In this document: positions 27,669-36,113 of the stretch, piece by piece
How positions within the stretch are numbered: position 1 is the stretch's first letter
Layout of the letters: each line of letters starts with the position of its first letter
Source: Flavobacterium wongokense
Lineage (GTDB): Bacteria > Bacteroidota > Bacteroidia > Flavobacteriales > Flavobacteriaceae
Assembly (NCBI RefSeq): GCF_021608265.1
Contig: NZ_JAKIHP010000002.1
Span: 310,001 to 374,000 of the forward strand
DNA length: 64,000 bases
Direction of reading: 5' to 3'
Translations under genes and position numbers: made by a program
Notes under the pieces: generated by a model
Told to the model about the DNA's origin: nothing
Database searches by the model: none
What the model saw: the letters and a program-made list of their open reading frames with translations, nothing else

Positions 27669-27697
27669 CACGTTCAGAATTCATTTGAAAAGAATAA

Positions 27698-28462
27698 ATG
27701 TCAGAAGCAATAAATCGTAAATCCGATATCGTAAATCCTAAATCAGAAAACTGGTATTCTTCCTGGTTTGACACGCCTTATTACCACATACTTTACAAGG
27801 ACAGGAATTACCGTGAAGCGCAGATTTTCATGGACAACCTTACGCATTACCTGAATTTACCCGAGAAAGCAAAAGTGCTTGACCTGGCTTGTGGTAAAGG
27901 AAGGCACGCCATTTATCTGAACCAACTGGGTTATGATGTACTTGGTGCCGATTTGTCTGAGAACAGCATTGCGGAAGCAAATAAGAATGCGAATGACACG
28001 CTGCATTTTGTAGTCCACGACAAGCGTGAACCTTATGATGAGAAGTTTGATGCCATCTTTAACCTGTTTACAAGCTTTGGCTATTTTGAAAACCGTGAAG
28101 ATGATATCAAGACTTTGACTGCTATTAAGGAAAGCCTTTCGGAATATGGTTTTGCTGTAATTGATTTTATGAATTCGCAGCACGTTATTGATAATCTGAT
28201 TCCCGAAGAAATCAAGGAAGTTGATGGGATTATCTTTAACATCAGGCGTTTTGTGGTTGATGGTTTTATCATCAAGGAAATTGATTTCGAAGACAAGGGT
28301 GAAAAATTCCATTTTACCGAAAAGGTAAGAGCCTACACTTTGGAAGATTTCCAGGCAATGATGAACGAAACAGGCATTTATCTCTTGGACACTTTTGGCG
28401 ATTACAAACTTAAAAAATACCACAAAAACACCAGCGAACGTTTAATAATGATTTTTAAATAA
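27698..28462 (+). CDS. Class I SAM-dependent methyltransferase
   Basis: 254 residues. SAM-binding VLDLACGKGRHAIYL (~63-77) and GADLSENSI; the substrate region has FTSFGYF. The family-like part begins around residue 19 (WYSSWFDTPYYHILYKD). The first ~18 residues are encoded largely by a degenerate heptamer array (27712-27746) and look like an added tail. The methyl acceptor is unknown. The gene sits back to back with another methyltransferase and upstream of a ZIP transporter, without clear functional linkage. Confidence 0.85.
   Translation: MSEAINRKSDIVNPKSENWYSSWFDTPYYHILYKDRNYREAQIFMDNLTHYLNLPEKAKVLDLACGKGRHAIYLNQLGYDVLGADLSENSIAEANKNANDTLHFVVHDKREPYDEKFDAIFNLFTSFGYFENREDDIKTLTAIKESLSEYGFAVIDFMNSQHVIDNLIPEEIKEVDGIIFNIRRFVVDGFIIKEIDFEDKGEKFHFTEKVRAYTLEDFQAMMNETGIYLLDTFGDYKLKKYHKNTSERLIMIFK
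27712..27746. repeat. Heptamer array inside the 5' end of a coding sequence
   Basis: Five in-register 7-mers, AAATCGT, AAATCCG, ATATCGT, AAATCCT and AAATCAG, start 14 nt after the A of the ATG at 27698. They encode a low-complexity stretch of about 12 residues (NRKSDIVNPKSE). Confidence 0.6.
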
Positions 28463-28463
28463 A

Positions 28464-28538
28464 GTGGATTTGATTATTTGTGGATTTGGTCATTCGAAAA
28501 CCAAATAACCAAATAACCGGATAACCGAATTAACAAAT
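28464..28538. repeat. Octamer arrays filling the gap before the ZIP transporter
   Basis: The left array is GTGGATTT, GATTATTT, GTGGATTT, GGTCATTC. The right array is AACCAAAT, AACCAAAT, AACCGGAT, AACCGAAT, TAACAAAT. The two halves are approximately inverted, so they could pair around TTCGAA. The last octamer runs into the ATG of the gene at 28537. Confidence 0.6.
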
Positions 28539-29214
28539 GAACTATTTATTACCCTTACTTTCAGTACTTTTTGGTTATTTAATTGCCATATCGCTTAAGC
28601 CAAGAGTAAAGCAAAACCTAAAGCTGTTACTGGCATTCAGCGGTTCGTTTTTATTGACACTGACGGTAACACATTTACTTCCCGATTTGTACATCCAGCA
28701 TGCAGCGGGCGAACTGAATATTGGTATTTTCATTATGATTGGGATCTTATTCCAAATCATCCTGGAATTCTTTTCAAAAGGTGCCGAACACGGGCATGTG
28801 CACGGTCATGGAAAAATGACGCAGATGCCGTGGCTGCTGTTTATCAGCTTGTGCATTCACGCTTTGTTGGAAGGTTTCCCTGTTGGGCATAATAAGGACC
28901 TGGCTTACGGAATTGCAGTCCACCACCTGCCTATCGCCATTATCCTTACTACATTTTTCATCCAGGCAGAGCTGAATAAGACCAGCTTGTTTTTCTTTAT
29001 GCTGACGTTTGCAGTCATGACACCTCTAGGAACTTTTGCATCGGATACTTTGCCAGTTTTGAATCAATATTATACCCAAATAACTGCTGTTGTGATTGGA
29101 ATCCTGTTCCATATTTCGTCCACGATTATTTTTGAAAGCAGCGAAGGCCACCGATTTAACATTGCAAAAATCACAATGATTATTTTGGGAATTGTATTGG
29201 CGGGTTTTTTATAA
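28537..29214 (+). CDS. ZIP family metal transporter
   Basis: 225 residues with about seven to eight membrane helices. A His-rich cytoplasmic-loop motif (HGHVHGHGK, ~88-96) is typical of ZIP carriers. Helix IV has HALLEGFPVGH and helix V HHLPIAI, the metal-binding His/Glu set. It is expected to import zinc or another divalent metal across the inner membrane. The start ATG directly follows the octamer array. The metal is not determined. Confidence 0.88.
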   Translation: MNYLLPLLSVLFGYLIAISLKPRVKQNLKLLLAFSGSFLLTLTVTHLLPDLYIQHAAGELNIGIFIMIGILFQIILEFFSKGAEHGHVHGHGKMTQMPWLLFISLCIHALLEGFPVGHNKDLAYGIAVHHLPIAIILTTFFIQAELNKTSLFFFMLTFAVMTPLGTFASDTLPVLNQYYTQITAVVIGILFHISSTIIFESSEGHRFNIAKITMIILGIVLAGFL

Positions 29215-29248
29215 AACTTAGTATCTTAGCAGTTCATAATTTTATAAA

Positions 29249-30061
29249 ATGTCGTTTACCAAAACCACTGAACAATCCTCGCATTACGAACATTTAGAAC
29301 AAATGTCGGTTGCGGATTTGTTATCCAATATCAATAAAGAAGATAAAACCGTTCCGCTTGCTGTTGAAAAAGCACTGCCACAAATAGAAACTTTAGTGTT
29401 CAATGTCGTTTCCAAAATGAAATTGGGCGGAAGACTGTTCTACATTGGCGCAGGAACTTCGGGAAGGCTTGGCATTGTAGATGCTTCTGAATGCCCTCCT
29501 ACTTTTGGCGTTCCGTTTGATTTGGTCAACGGAATCATTGCTGGTGGCGACAAAGCCATTCGCCGTGCGGTTGAAAATGCTGAAGACAATACAACCCAGG
29601 CATGGATTGACCTGCAGGAGCAAAACATTGGACCTAATGATGTCGTAATCGGAATTGCAGCTTCGGGAACCACACCTTATGTAATTGGCGGTTTGGAAAG
29701 ATGCAATGAAAACGGCATTATTACAGGATGCATTACCTGCAATGAAGGAAGTCCAATAGCTTTAACGGCAAAATTTCCCGTAGTGGTTGTTGTTGGTCCG
29801 GAATTCGTAACCGGAAGCTCGCGAATGAAAGCAGGAACCGCACAGAAATTGGTTTTGAATATGATTTCTACGGCGACTATGATTCAGCTTGGAAAAGTAA
29901 AAGGAAACAAAATGGTCGATATGCAGCTGAGCAATGACAAATTGGTAGATCGTGGCGTTAAAATGATTATGGGTGAAATTCCTGTTGATTACCAAAAAGC
30001 TTCTGAGCTTCTGAAGGAATTTGGCAGCGTTAGGAAAGCGGTAGATAATTGGACAAAATAA
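29249..30061 (+). CDS. murQ: N-acetylmuramic acid 6-phosphate etherase MurQ
   Basis: 270 residues. The SIS domain carries GAGTSGRLGIVDASECPPTFG with the catalytic Glu in SECPP, plus GIAASGTTPYV and GSSRMKAGTAQK. It cleaves the D-lactyl ether of MurNAc-6-P during peptidoglycan recycling. It is slightly short because the C-terminal helical domain is reduced, which is common in Bacteroidota. TTG-N22-TATCTTAG upstream is a weak promoter candidate. The downstream gene starts 8 nt after the stop. Confidence 0.94.
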   Translation: MSFTKTTEQSSHYEHLEQMSVADLLSNINKEDKTVPLAVEKALPQIETLVFNVVSKMKLGGRLFYIGAGTSGRLGIVDASECPPTFGVPFDLVNGIIAGGDKAIRRAVENAEDNTTQAWIDLQEQNIGPNDVVIGIAASGTTPYVIGGLERCNENGIITGCITCNEGSPIALTAKFPVVVVVGPEFVTGSSRMKAGTAQKLVLNMISTATMIQLGKVKGNKMVDMQLSNDKLVDRGVKMIMGEIPVDYQKASELLKEFGSVRKAVDNWTK

Positions 30062-30069
30062 ATAAACTT

Positions 30070-30555
30070 ATGAAGAATTTACTTTTAGCGCTTATACTAC
30101 TCTTTGGGTTTACAGCTTTTTCACAAGGCCTTACTTTGAATGATACCAAACCCAAACCCTTAAAATTGGAAAACGGAAAAATCTACCGCAACGGAATCCA
30201 GATTCCGAGTTATGAGGTTAGCAAGATTTTAGCAACCGATTTACACGCTCTGAAAGTATACAAACAGGCAAAAACAAAGGAAACATTGGGCGCTACACTT
30301 CTAGGGTTGGGCGTGACATTATCTGTTGTTGATGCCGCGATTGGTATCTTTTCGGATGCGAAATACCCAACGGTAATGACGTATGTGGGCGTTGGAATGA
30401 TTGCGGTTTCGTTTCCGATACTTTCAGGCCGAGCCAAAAAGGTTGAAGAAGCGGTCCGGTCTTATAATGAAAGTTTAAAAAATACCAGCGCTGTCGATTT
30501 TGAACTGAATGCCGTTTCGAATCAGAATGGTGTTGGAATACAAATAAAATTTTAG
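30070..30555 (+). CDS. Hypothetical exported protein with membrane segments
   Basis: 161 residues from the ATG at 30070, which gives a signal peptide (LLLALILLFGFTAFSQG); the frame is open upstream into murQ. After ~60 polar residues (GKIYRNGIQIPSYEV) come two hydrophobic stretches (TLLGLGVTLSVVDAAIGIF and VMTYVGVGMIAVSFPIL) and a C-terminal beta-like tail (NGVGIQIKF). I do not recognise the family. It is packed between murQ and a DUF6095-like gene in the same direction. Confidence 0.65.
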   Translation: MKNLLLALILLFGFTAFSQGLTLNDTKPKPLKLENGKIYRNGIQIPSYEVSKILATDLHALKVYKQAKTKETLGATLLGLGVTLSVVDAAIGIFSDAKYPTVMTYVGVGMIAVSFPILSGRAKKVEEAVRSYNESLKNTSAVDFELNAVSNQNGVGIQIKF

Positions 30556-30556
30556 G

Positions 30557-30784
30557 ATGTCAGGAAACAAGAAACTTTTGGACAAAGGAATCAAGTACAT
30601 GCTGTATGCATTGCCGCTTATGTTCCTTGGGCCAAGCGTCATTTATAATGCCTTTATCAACAAGCATAATGTGTGGCATTATTTGGTTCTTGGAGTGGGA
30701 ATCATACTCTGCTTACTGGCAGTCTATTTTATGTTCAAGGGAATTAAAACTTTAACCGACGTACTATTCAACCATGATAAATAA
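30557..30784 (+). CDS. Small membrane protein (DUF6095-like)
   Basis: 75 residues with two membrane helices (MLYALPLMFLGPSVIYNAF and YLVLGVGIILCLLAVYFMF) joined by a short NKHNVWH loop. It resembles the small flavobacterial DUF6095 family as I recall it. The start is 1 nt after the upstream stop and the 3' end overlaps the next gene by 11 nt. Its function is unknown. Confidence 0.7.
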   Translation: MSGNKKLLDKGIKYMLYALPLMFLGPSVIYNAFINKHNVWHYLVLGVGIILCLLAVYFMFKGIKTLTDVLFNHDK

Positions 30785-31346
30785 GCAATACCTCGAAAGC
30801 GTTAAAAAGCAGTTTCTCTATTACAAAACCCTTGGAGAAAAGGCAATGGAACAACTGGAACCGGAGCAATTGTTCTTCTCTGCAAATGAAGATACCAATT
30901 CTATTGCAATCATTGTAAAACACCTTTCCGGGAATATGATTTCGCGCTGGACTGATTTCCTGACTTCTGATGGCGAAAAGGAATGGCGCAACCGCGATGG
31001 TGAATTTGAGGAAACCATTACAACCAAAGAAGAACTGATGGCTGTTTGGAACAAAGGCTGGAATTGCTTTTTCGATACCTTTGATTCGCTTACGCCTGAG
31101 CAGTTGGAAACCATTATTTACATCCGCAATGAAGGACATACCGTGATGGAAGCGATAAATCGTCAGTTGGCACATTATCCATATCATGTTGGGCAGATTG
31201 TTTTTTATGCCAAAATGCTGAAGAAAAGCGAATGGAATTCGCTTTCCATTCCGAAAAATAAATCGAACAGTTATAATGCGGATAAGTTTTCCAAAGAGAA
31301 AAGCATTAAGAATTTTACCGACGACGAACTCGATAAACTAAAGTAA
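30774..31346 (+). CDS. DUF1572/DinB-like four-helix protein
   Basis: 190 residues. A helical bundle with IVKHLSGNMISRWTDFLTSDGEK and HYPYHVGQIVFYAKML, two His-bearing motifs as in the DinB/YfiT superfamily. The third metal ligand is uncertain. Members include thiol transferases and proteins of unknown role. The gene overlaps the upstream small membrane protein by 11 nt. It is followed directly by a conserved RNA-like element (31349). Confidence 0.78.
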   Translation: MINKQYLESVKKQFLYYKTLGEKAMEQLEPEQLFFSANEDTNSIAIIVKHLSGNMISRWTDFLTSDGEKEWRNRDGEFEETITTKEELMAVWNKGWNCFFDTFDSLTPEQLETIIYIRNEGHTVMEAINRQLAHYPYHVGQIVFYAKMLKKSEWNSLSIPKNKSNSYNADKFSKEKSIKNFTDDELDKLK

Positions 31347-31348
31347 CC

Positions 31349-31401
31349 AGCCCCGATTGCAGCAAGCTACCATGTAGCGCGGAAAGCGGGAAACAGCTCC
31401 T
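31349..31401 (+). ncRNA. Conserved intergenic RNA-like element, copy 1
   Basis: Starts 3 nt after the upstream stop and ends 3 nt before the lipoprotein ATG. It begins AGCCCCGATTGCAGC, contains a perfect hairpin GCTAC-CAT-GTAGC and ends GCGGAAAGCGGGA, then AGCTCCT. CCCG can pair with CGGG and AGC with GCT as an outer stem. The first 43 nt are identical to 46560-46602. It could belong to a flavobacterial RNA motif such as Flavo-1; that match was not tested. Confidence 0.5.
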
Positions 31402-31404
31402 AAA

Positions 31405-31776
31405 ATGAAGAATCTAACACTACTCCTATTTACAATTTTTCTCGTATCCTGCAACGAACATGAACGCAATTGCGCGGATTTCAAAACTGGTAAATTCGAA
31501 TTTACCCAAACGATAAACGGTAAAAAACATACATCAACATTTTCACGAACCGAAAAGCTCCAGATTGAAACCTACAACGGGAAAACGGATACGGCTTCGG
31601 TGCGCTGGGTGAATGACTGCGAATTTATTTTGCAGAAACTGCATCCCAAAAACATGACCGAAGAAAAGGCAATCAGCATGAAAATCTTGTTTACTGAAAA
31701 GAATAGCTATACTTTTGAATATTCCTTTGTGGGAAGCAATAAAAAAGAACGTGGTGTTGTAACAAAATTGGATTAA
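31405..31776 (+). CDS. Small lipoprotein of unknown function
   Basis: 123 residues with a lipoprotein signal (LLLFTIFLVSCNE, lipobox Cys at ~17). The mature part has Cys residues in NCADFKTG and WVNDCEF and a beta-rich pattern (KFEFTQTINGK, YTFEYSFVGSNKK). This is a common flavobacterial small lipoprotein without a known role. It is probably lipid-anchored in the periplasm or outer membrane. It lies between two structured repeat elements, at 31349 and 31798. Confidence 0.75.
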   Translation: MKNLTLLLFTIFLVSCNEHERNCADFKTGKFEFTQTINGKKHTSTFSRTEKLQIETYNGKTDTASVRWVNDCEFILQKLHPKNMTEEKAISMKILFTEKNSYTFEYSFVGSNKKERGVVTKLD

Positions 31777-31797
31777 CTACGTTAAATGTTTGAGATT

Positions 31798-31831
31798 AAG
31801 AGGAGAATGTCCTGTGGACATTCGGTTTTTT
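31798..31831 (+). repeat. Hairpin element, copy 2 (terminator-like)
   Basis: AAGAGGA, then an 8-bp stem GAATGTCC/GGACATTC (31805-31823) with a TGT loop, then GGTTTTTT. It works as a plausible terminator after the lipoprotein gene. It is homologous to 24920-24951 (opposite strand) with a compensatory stem change. Confidence 0.6.
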
Positions 31832-31872
31832 AACTAAGAACTGATAGAATAAAATAAAAACTAAATTATAAA

Positions 31873-32730
31873 ATGGATATCTTATTTACGCCAAATGCCT
31901 TAATGGCTCTGTTAACACTGACTTTTCTTGAAATCATCCTTGGGATTGACAACATCGTTTTCCTTTCTATCGTTTCTGGGAAATTAAAAGCCGAAGACCA
32001 ACCCAAAGCACGACGCGTAGGATTATTGCTTGCGATGGTTTTTAGGATTATCCTGCTGTTTGGAATTACCTGGGTTATGGGTTTAAAGGAAGTCCTGTTC
32101 CATGTGGATTGGGGATTTTTTGAAGCCGGAGTAACAGGTCAAAGCCTTATCATTTTTGGCGGTGGATTATTCCTATTGTACAAATCGGTTTCTGAAATAC
32201 ACCATAAAATGGAAGGCGAAGAAGACAGCGTTGGCGGAAAAGCCAGCAACAGCCTTTCTGCGGCCATCATACAAATTGCATTGTTGAACATTGTTTTTTC
32301 ATTTGACAGTATTTTGACTGCAATCGGAATGGTAAGCAATGCCGAGCCTGAACAAGGTGGTTTTGGACACACCGGCGCTTTAATCATCATGATTTTATCA
32401 GTGGTGATTTCTATCTTGATTATGATGGTTTTTGCAGGACCGGTTTCCAAATTTGTAAACGAGCATCCAACGATACAAATCCTTGGTTTGTCGTTCCTGA
32501 TTTTGATTGGGGTAATGCTTATCGCTGAAGGTTCGCATCTGGCGCATTTTAAATTCGGCAATGATGTTGAGGTCGGAACGATTCCGAAAGGTTATCTGTA
32601 CTTCTCTATCTTCTTCTCGTTGTTTGTGGAATTCCTGAATCTTCGAATGAAGAAAAACAAAAAACCTGTCAAGCTCCACAACAATAAGATTATTGACAAG
32701 CAGTTAAAGGATCAGGACGTAACGGATTAA
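31873..32730 (+). CDS. TerC family integral membrane protein
   Basis: 285 residues with seven to eight membrane helices. It starts ALMALLTLTFLEIILGIDNIVFLSI with the TerC acidic motif (E in FLEI, D in GIDN), repeated as NIVFSFDSILTAIG in the second half. The C-terminus is basic and cytoplasmic. TerC-like proteins are linked to manganese efflux and metal loading of exported proteins, or to tellurite resistance in ter clusters. No other ter genes are present, so a metal homeostasis role is more likely. Confidence 0.9.
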   Translation: MDILFTPNALMALLTLTFLEIILGIDNIVFLSIVSGKLKAEDQPKARRVGLLLAMVFRIILLFGITWVMGLKEVLFHVDWGFFEAGVTGQSLIIFGGGLFLLYKSVSEIHHKMEGEEDSVGGKASNSLSAAIIQIALLNIVFSFDSILTAIGMVSNAEPEQGGFGHTGALIIMILSVVISILIMMVFAGPVSKFVNEHPTIQILGLSFLILIGVMLIAEGSHLAHFKFGNDVEVGTIPKGYLYFSIFFSLFVEFLNLRMKKNKKPVKLHNNKIIDKQLKDQDVTD

Positions 32731-32749
32731 ATACTGTAATCTTCCGAAT

Positions 32750-33193
32750 ATGAGCAATCTGGAAAATAAAATTGAAGCACTTGGATTGTCCTTATCTGCT
32801 CCAAAAGCACCAGTTGGTAATTATTTGGGATGCAAAAGGTCAGGTGAATTGCTGTTTGCTTCAGCACGTGTTAGTGACTGCAGAGGTGAAGTTGGGACAG
32901 AAGTTTCTTTGGAAACAGCTCAAATTGCTGCGCGTGATACGGTTTTGTCCATTTTGGCAATTATCAAGGAAGACATTCAGGATTTGGATTTATTGACAGG
33001 CGTTTTAAAAATGACCGGGTTTGTGCGTTCGGCTTCAAATTTTACCGAACATCCCAAAGTCATTGATGGCGCATCCGATCTTTTAATCCAACTATTGGGA
33101 GAAAAAGGCCGCCATGCACGGACAGCAACAGGAGTTGCGCAACTACCATTTGGTGCTTCCGTTCAGCTGGATATCATTTTTCAGATAAAATAA
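32750..33193 (+). CDS. RidA/YjgF-family protein
   Basis: 147 residues, same length as the longer RidA-like subgroup. It has PVGNYLGCKRSGELLFASA, then a Rid-like helix (AARDTVLSILAIIKED) and HARTATGVAQLPFGASVQLDIIF, where the Arg corresponds to the imine-deaminase Arg of RidA. Hydrolysis of reactive enamine/imine intermediates is the known function of RidA; this subgroup is less well studied. A bidirectional terminator follows. Confidence 0.85.
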   Translation: MSNLENKIEALGLSLSAPKAPVGNYLGCKRSGELLFASARVSDCRGEVGTEVSLETAQIAARDTVLSILAIIKEDIQDLDLLTGVLKMTGFVRSASNFTEHPKVIDGASDLLIQLLGEKGRHARTATGVAQLPFGASVQLDIIFQIK

Positions 33194-33201
33194 ATCATAA
33201 A

Positions 33202-33233
33202 AAAACGCCTCTCAGTTTGAGAGGCGTTTTCTG
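33202..33233. terminator. Bidirectional terminator between RidA-like gene and parC
   Basis: A 13-bp perfect stem (AAAACGCCTCTCA / TGAGAGGCGTTTT) with a GTT loop and T runs on both strands, between two convergent genes. Confidence 0.88.
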
Positions 33234-35939
33234 TTATTCTAAACTTAAGGTAATCTGTCCGTCGTCACCTGTTTCGGTTTGGATATCATCAGAAACATCG
33301 GTTTCGTCATTGACTTCCATAGTCTCTGGTTCTTCCGGTTCTGGTTCCTCATACGGCAAAGATTCCAAAAGATTCACCTGTTTCAATTTATCTGTAGTCA
33401 ATTGGTTTCCTAATGCTTTGATTCCTTTTACCGAAATGAATTCTTCAAGATTTATCGTCTGATTGTCTTTCTGGATTCCTTTTACTTTGGCAAAAACAAT
33501 TTCAGCTACAGGGCGCCAATCGGTGGAAACAATTTCCAACTGTGATTTTTCGTGTTCACTGATGAAGATTTCCTCTTTGTTTTCATTTTCAACAAGGAAA
33601 CGTTTGATAAAATAACGCTCTTTTTCACCATCGTAATATATGGCCGAAATGGGTTTGTTTGGATTCCACTTTTCCATTACAATCATACCTTCCTCAAAGT
33701 GTGTCGTCAATTCGGGAATAATCGTTTTCAGTTTTCCATTCTGATTGATAATCAGCAAACGGTCATTAGGTTTGAATTCGCCCAGCAACTCTCCTCTTCC
33801 ATCTACATTCAGACGTTGAACCGTATCATCAAACCAAACTTTCCTCGGACGCAGAGTAGAAATTCCTTTTTCCTTTAGTTCGATTTTCTTGATTGGATAT
33901 TTGGTTACGGTATTTCCGCGCGAAGCCCTTCCTTTAATGGCAATATCGGTAAAATCCAAATCCCATTTCAGTTTTTTGATGCTTCCCACCTGACGCAGTA
34001 AAACTGTAATTACTTCGGCTTCTCCATTTGGATTTGCCGAAAAATACAATACCTGTGAGCCGGCTTTTTCCTGTGTCAGATCATAGAATTTATCACGGGT
34101 AACTCCCGAAACATTAAAACGCTTGATGAAAGTTGAGCCATTTTTGCCATCGCGGTACATCATATTGTAAATCGTCCGCTTGTCGTTCTTATCGAAAACC
34201 GCAATGTGGATGATGTCCTTGCCGACAAACTTCTTGTCATCGACTTTGGAAATCATCATTTTTCCATCACGCAAAAACACAATTACGTCATCAATGTCAG
34301 AGCAATCGGCAACGTATTCATCTTTCTTTAAACCAGTTCCAAAGAAACCTTCTTCCTTGTTTACATACAACTTCGTGTTACGCAAAACCACTTTCGTCGC
34401 TTCAATGGTATCAAAACTCCTAAGCTCAGTCTGGCGTTCCCGGCCTTTGCCATATTTGTCCCTCAGCATTTGGAAAAAGTTTATTGCAAAGTCAATAATA
34501 TGGTCCAAATCGTGTTTTACCTGCTCCATTTCGGCTTCCAATTTGGCAATGGCATCATCAGCCTTATCCGAATCGAAACGCGTAATACGGATCATTGGGA
34601 TTTGGGTTAGTTTCTGCAAATCGTCGTCGTTGATTTCGCGTACAAAATCTTTTGCAAATGGTTTGAAACGCTTGTACAAATATTCATAAAGCGATTCCCT
34701 GTCGTGGTACAATTTGAAATCGATGTACATTTCCTCACGGATGAATATCTTTTCCAAAGTCGACAAATGCCATTTGTTTTCAAGCTCGTCCAGTTGGATT
34801 TCCAGCTCACGTTTCAGCAGGTCAACCGTACGATGTGTCGAAATCTTCAGCATATCGGAAACGCCAATAAACAAAGGTTTGTGGTTTTCGATTACACAAC
34901 CCAAAGGCGCAACGGAAGTTTCGCAGGCAGTGAACGCATAAAGCGCATCAATGGTTTTATCGGGAGAAACGCCTGGAGGAAGATGGATCAGAATCTCAAC
35001 TTCGGCGGCAGTGTTATCTTCAATTTTTTTGACCTTGATTTTCCCTTTTTCATTTGCTTTTAAAATACTGTCAATCAATGTTGAGGTATTGGTAGAAAAC
35101 GGAATCTGGTTAATGACTAAGGTTTGTTTGTCCAGCTGATTGATTTTGGCACGAACGCGAACACGTCCGCCACGCAAACCATCATTATAGTTGGAAACAT
35201 CGGCAATTCCCGCAGTTGGAAAATCAGGGAAAAGTGTAAAAGGTTTGTTTTTTAAGATCTTAATCGAACAATCGATCAGTTCGTTGAAATTGTGTGGCAG
35301 TACTTTCGTGGACAAACCAACAGCAATTCCTTCTGCACCCTGCGCCAGCAACAACGGAAACTTTACCGGAAGGTTTACCGGTTCGTTTCTACGTCCGTCA
35401 TAGGATGCCTGCCAGGTTGTGATTTTTGGCGAATATAAAATGTCATGCCCCAATTTTGAAATACGTGCCTCAATGTAACGCGAAGCCGCTGCACCGTCAC
35501 CTGTGAGGATATTTCCCCAGTTACCCTGCATGTCGATAATCAAATCCTTCTGCCCAATCTGAACCATCGCATCACCAATACTCGCATCTCCGTGTGGATG
35601 GTACTGCATGGTGTGCCCTACAATGTTTGCTACTTTGTTGTAACGCCCATCATCAAGCTCTTTCATGGAGTGCATAATCCTACGCTGCACCGGTTTGAAA
35701 CCGTCTTCAATCGCAGGAACCGCACGCTCGAGGATAACATAGGAAGCATAATCCAAAAACCAATCCTTATACATTCCTGTAACTTTGGTAATGGTGTCAT
35801 CGGGATTGACTTCGTCATGCTCGTAGAAATGATCCCCTGAGCCTTTCAGGTCTTCAAAACCTTCGTCAGTGGAATCATCAAACGGTTCGTTATTCTCGTC
35901 GTTGTTTGGGATAATATCGTCTTCTTCTTCGTTATTCAT
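33234..35939 (-). CDS. parC: DNA topoisomerase IV subunit A
   Basis: 901 residues. An acidic N-terminal extension (~50 residues) precedes the breakage-reunion domain (KPVQRRIMHSM, HPHGDASIGDAMV and AAASRYIEARIS with the catalytic Tyr), a coiled-coil tower and a divergent C-terminal beta-pinwheel. It ends in a Glu/Asp-rich tail of ~60 residues (PEEPETMEVNDETDVSDD). The pairing with parE just upstream supports topoisomerase IV rather than gyrase. It works in chromosome decatenation. The octamer array at 35941 abuts its start codon. Confidence 0.93.
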   Translation of the reverse strand: MNNEEEDDIIPNNDENNEPFDDSTDEGFEDLKGSGDHFYEHDEVNPDDTITKVTGMYKDWFLDYASYVILERAVPAIEDGFKPVQRRIMHSMKELDDGRYNKVANIVGHTMQYHPHGDASIGDAMVQIGQKDLIIDMQGNWGNILTGDGAAASRYIEARISKLGHDILYSPKITTWQASYDGRRNEPVNLPVKFPLLLAQGAEGIAVGLSTKVLPHNFNELIDCSIKILKNKPFTLFPDFPTAGIADVSNYNDGLRGGRVRVRAKINQLDKQTLVINQIPFSTNTSTLIDSILKANEKGKIKVKKIEDNTAAEVEILIHLPPGVSPDKTIDALYAFTACETSVAPLGCVIENHKPLFIGVSDMLKISTHRTVDLLKRELEIQLDELENKWHLSTLEKIFIREEMYIDFKLYHDRESLYEYLYKRFKPFAKDFVREINDDDLQKLTQIPMIRITRFDSDKADDAIAKLEAEMEQVKHDLDHIIDFAINFFQMLRDKYGKGRERQTELRSFDTIEATKVVLRNTKLYVNKEEGFFGTGLKKDEYVADCSDIDDVIVFLRDGKMMISKVDDKKFVGKDIIHIAVFDKNDKRTIYNMMYRDGKNGSTFIKRFNVSGVTRDKFYDLTQEKAGSQVLYFSANPNGEAEVITVLLRQVGSIKKLKWDLDFTDIAIKGRASRGNTVTKYPIKKIELKEKGISTLRPRKVWFDDTVQRLNVDGRGELLGEFKPNDRLLIINQNGKLKTIIPELTTHFEEGMIVMEKWNPNKPISAIYYDGEKERYFIKRFLVENENKEEIFISEHEKSQLEIVSTDWRPVAEIVFAKVKGIQKDNQTINLEEFISVKGIKALGNQLTTDKLKQVNLLESLPYEEPEPEEPETMEVNDETDVSDDIQTETGDDGQITLSLE

Positions 35940-35940
35940 A

Positions 35941-35976
35941 GTTGCAAAGTTGCAAAGTTGCAGAGTTACAAAGTTT
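35941..35976. repeat. Octamer array upstream of parC
   Basis: GTTGCAAA, GTTGCAAA, GTTGCAGA, GTTACAAA, then GTTT. It begins one base upstream of the parC start codon (35939) on the non-coding side. An inverted relative lies at 36087-36113, so the two flank the parE-parC gap. Confidence 0.6.
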
Positions 35977-36086
35977 AACCTTATAAATATGAGACTTCAC
36001 TATTCTATTACTTGATTATTATTTTATTATTAATCATGCTTTTAAGAGCTGGAAAAATGCAGAATACAAAGTTAGCATGAATAAAT

Positions 36087-36113
36087 ACTTTGCAACTCTG
36101 CTACTTTGTTACT
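36087..36113. repeat. Inverted partner of the parC octamer array, overlapping the parE stop
   Basis: Reads ACTTTGCAACTCTGCTACTTTGTTACT, inverted relative to 35941-35976. It includes the parE stop codon (36109-36111). The intervening 110 bp are AT-rich and hold nothing else recognisable. Confidence 0.5.
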
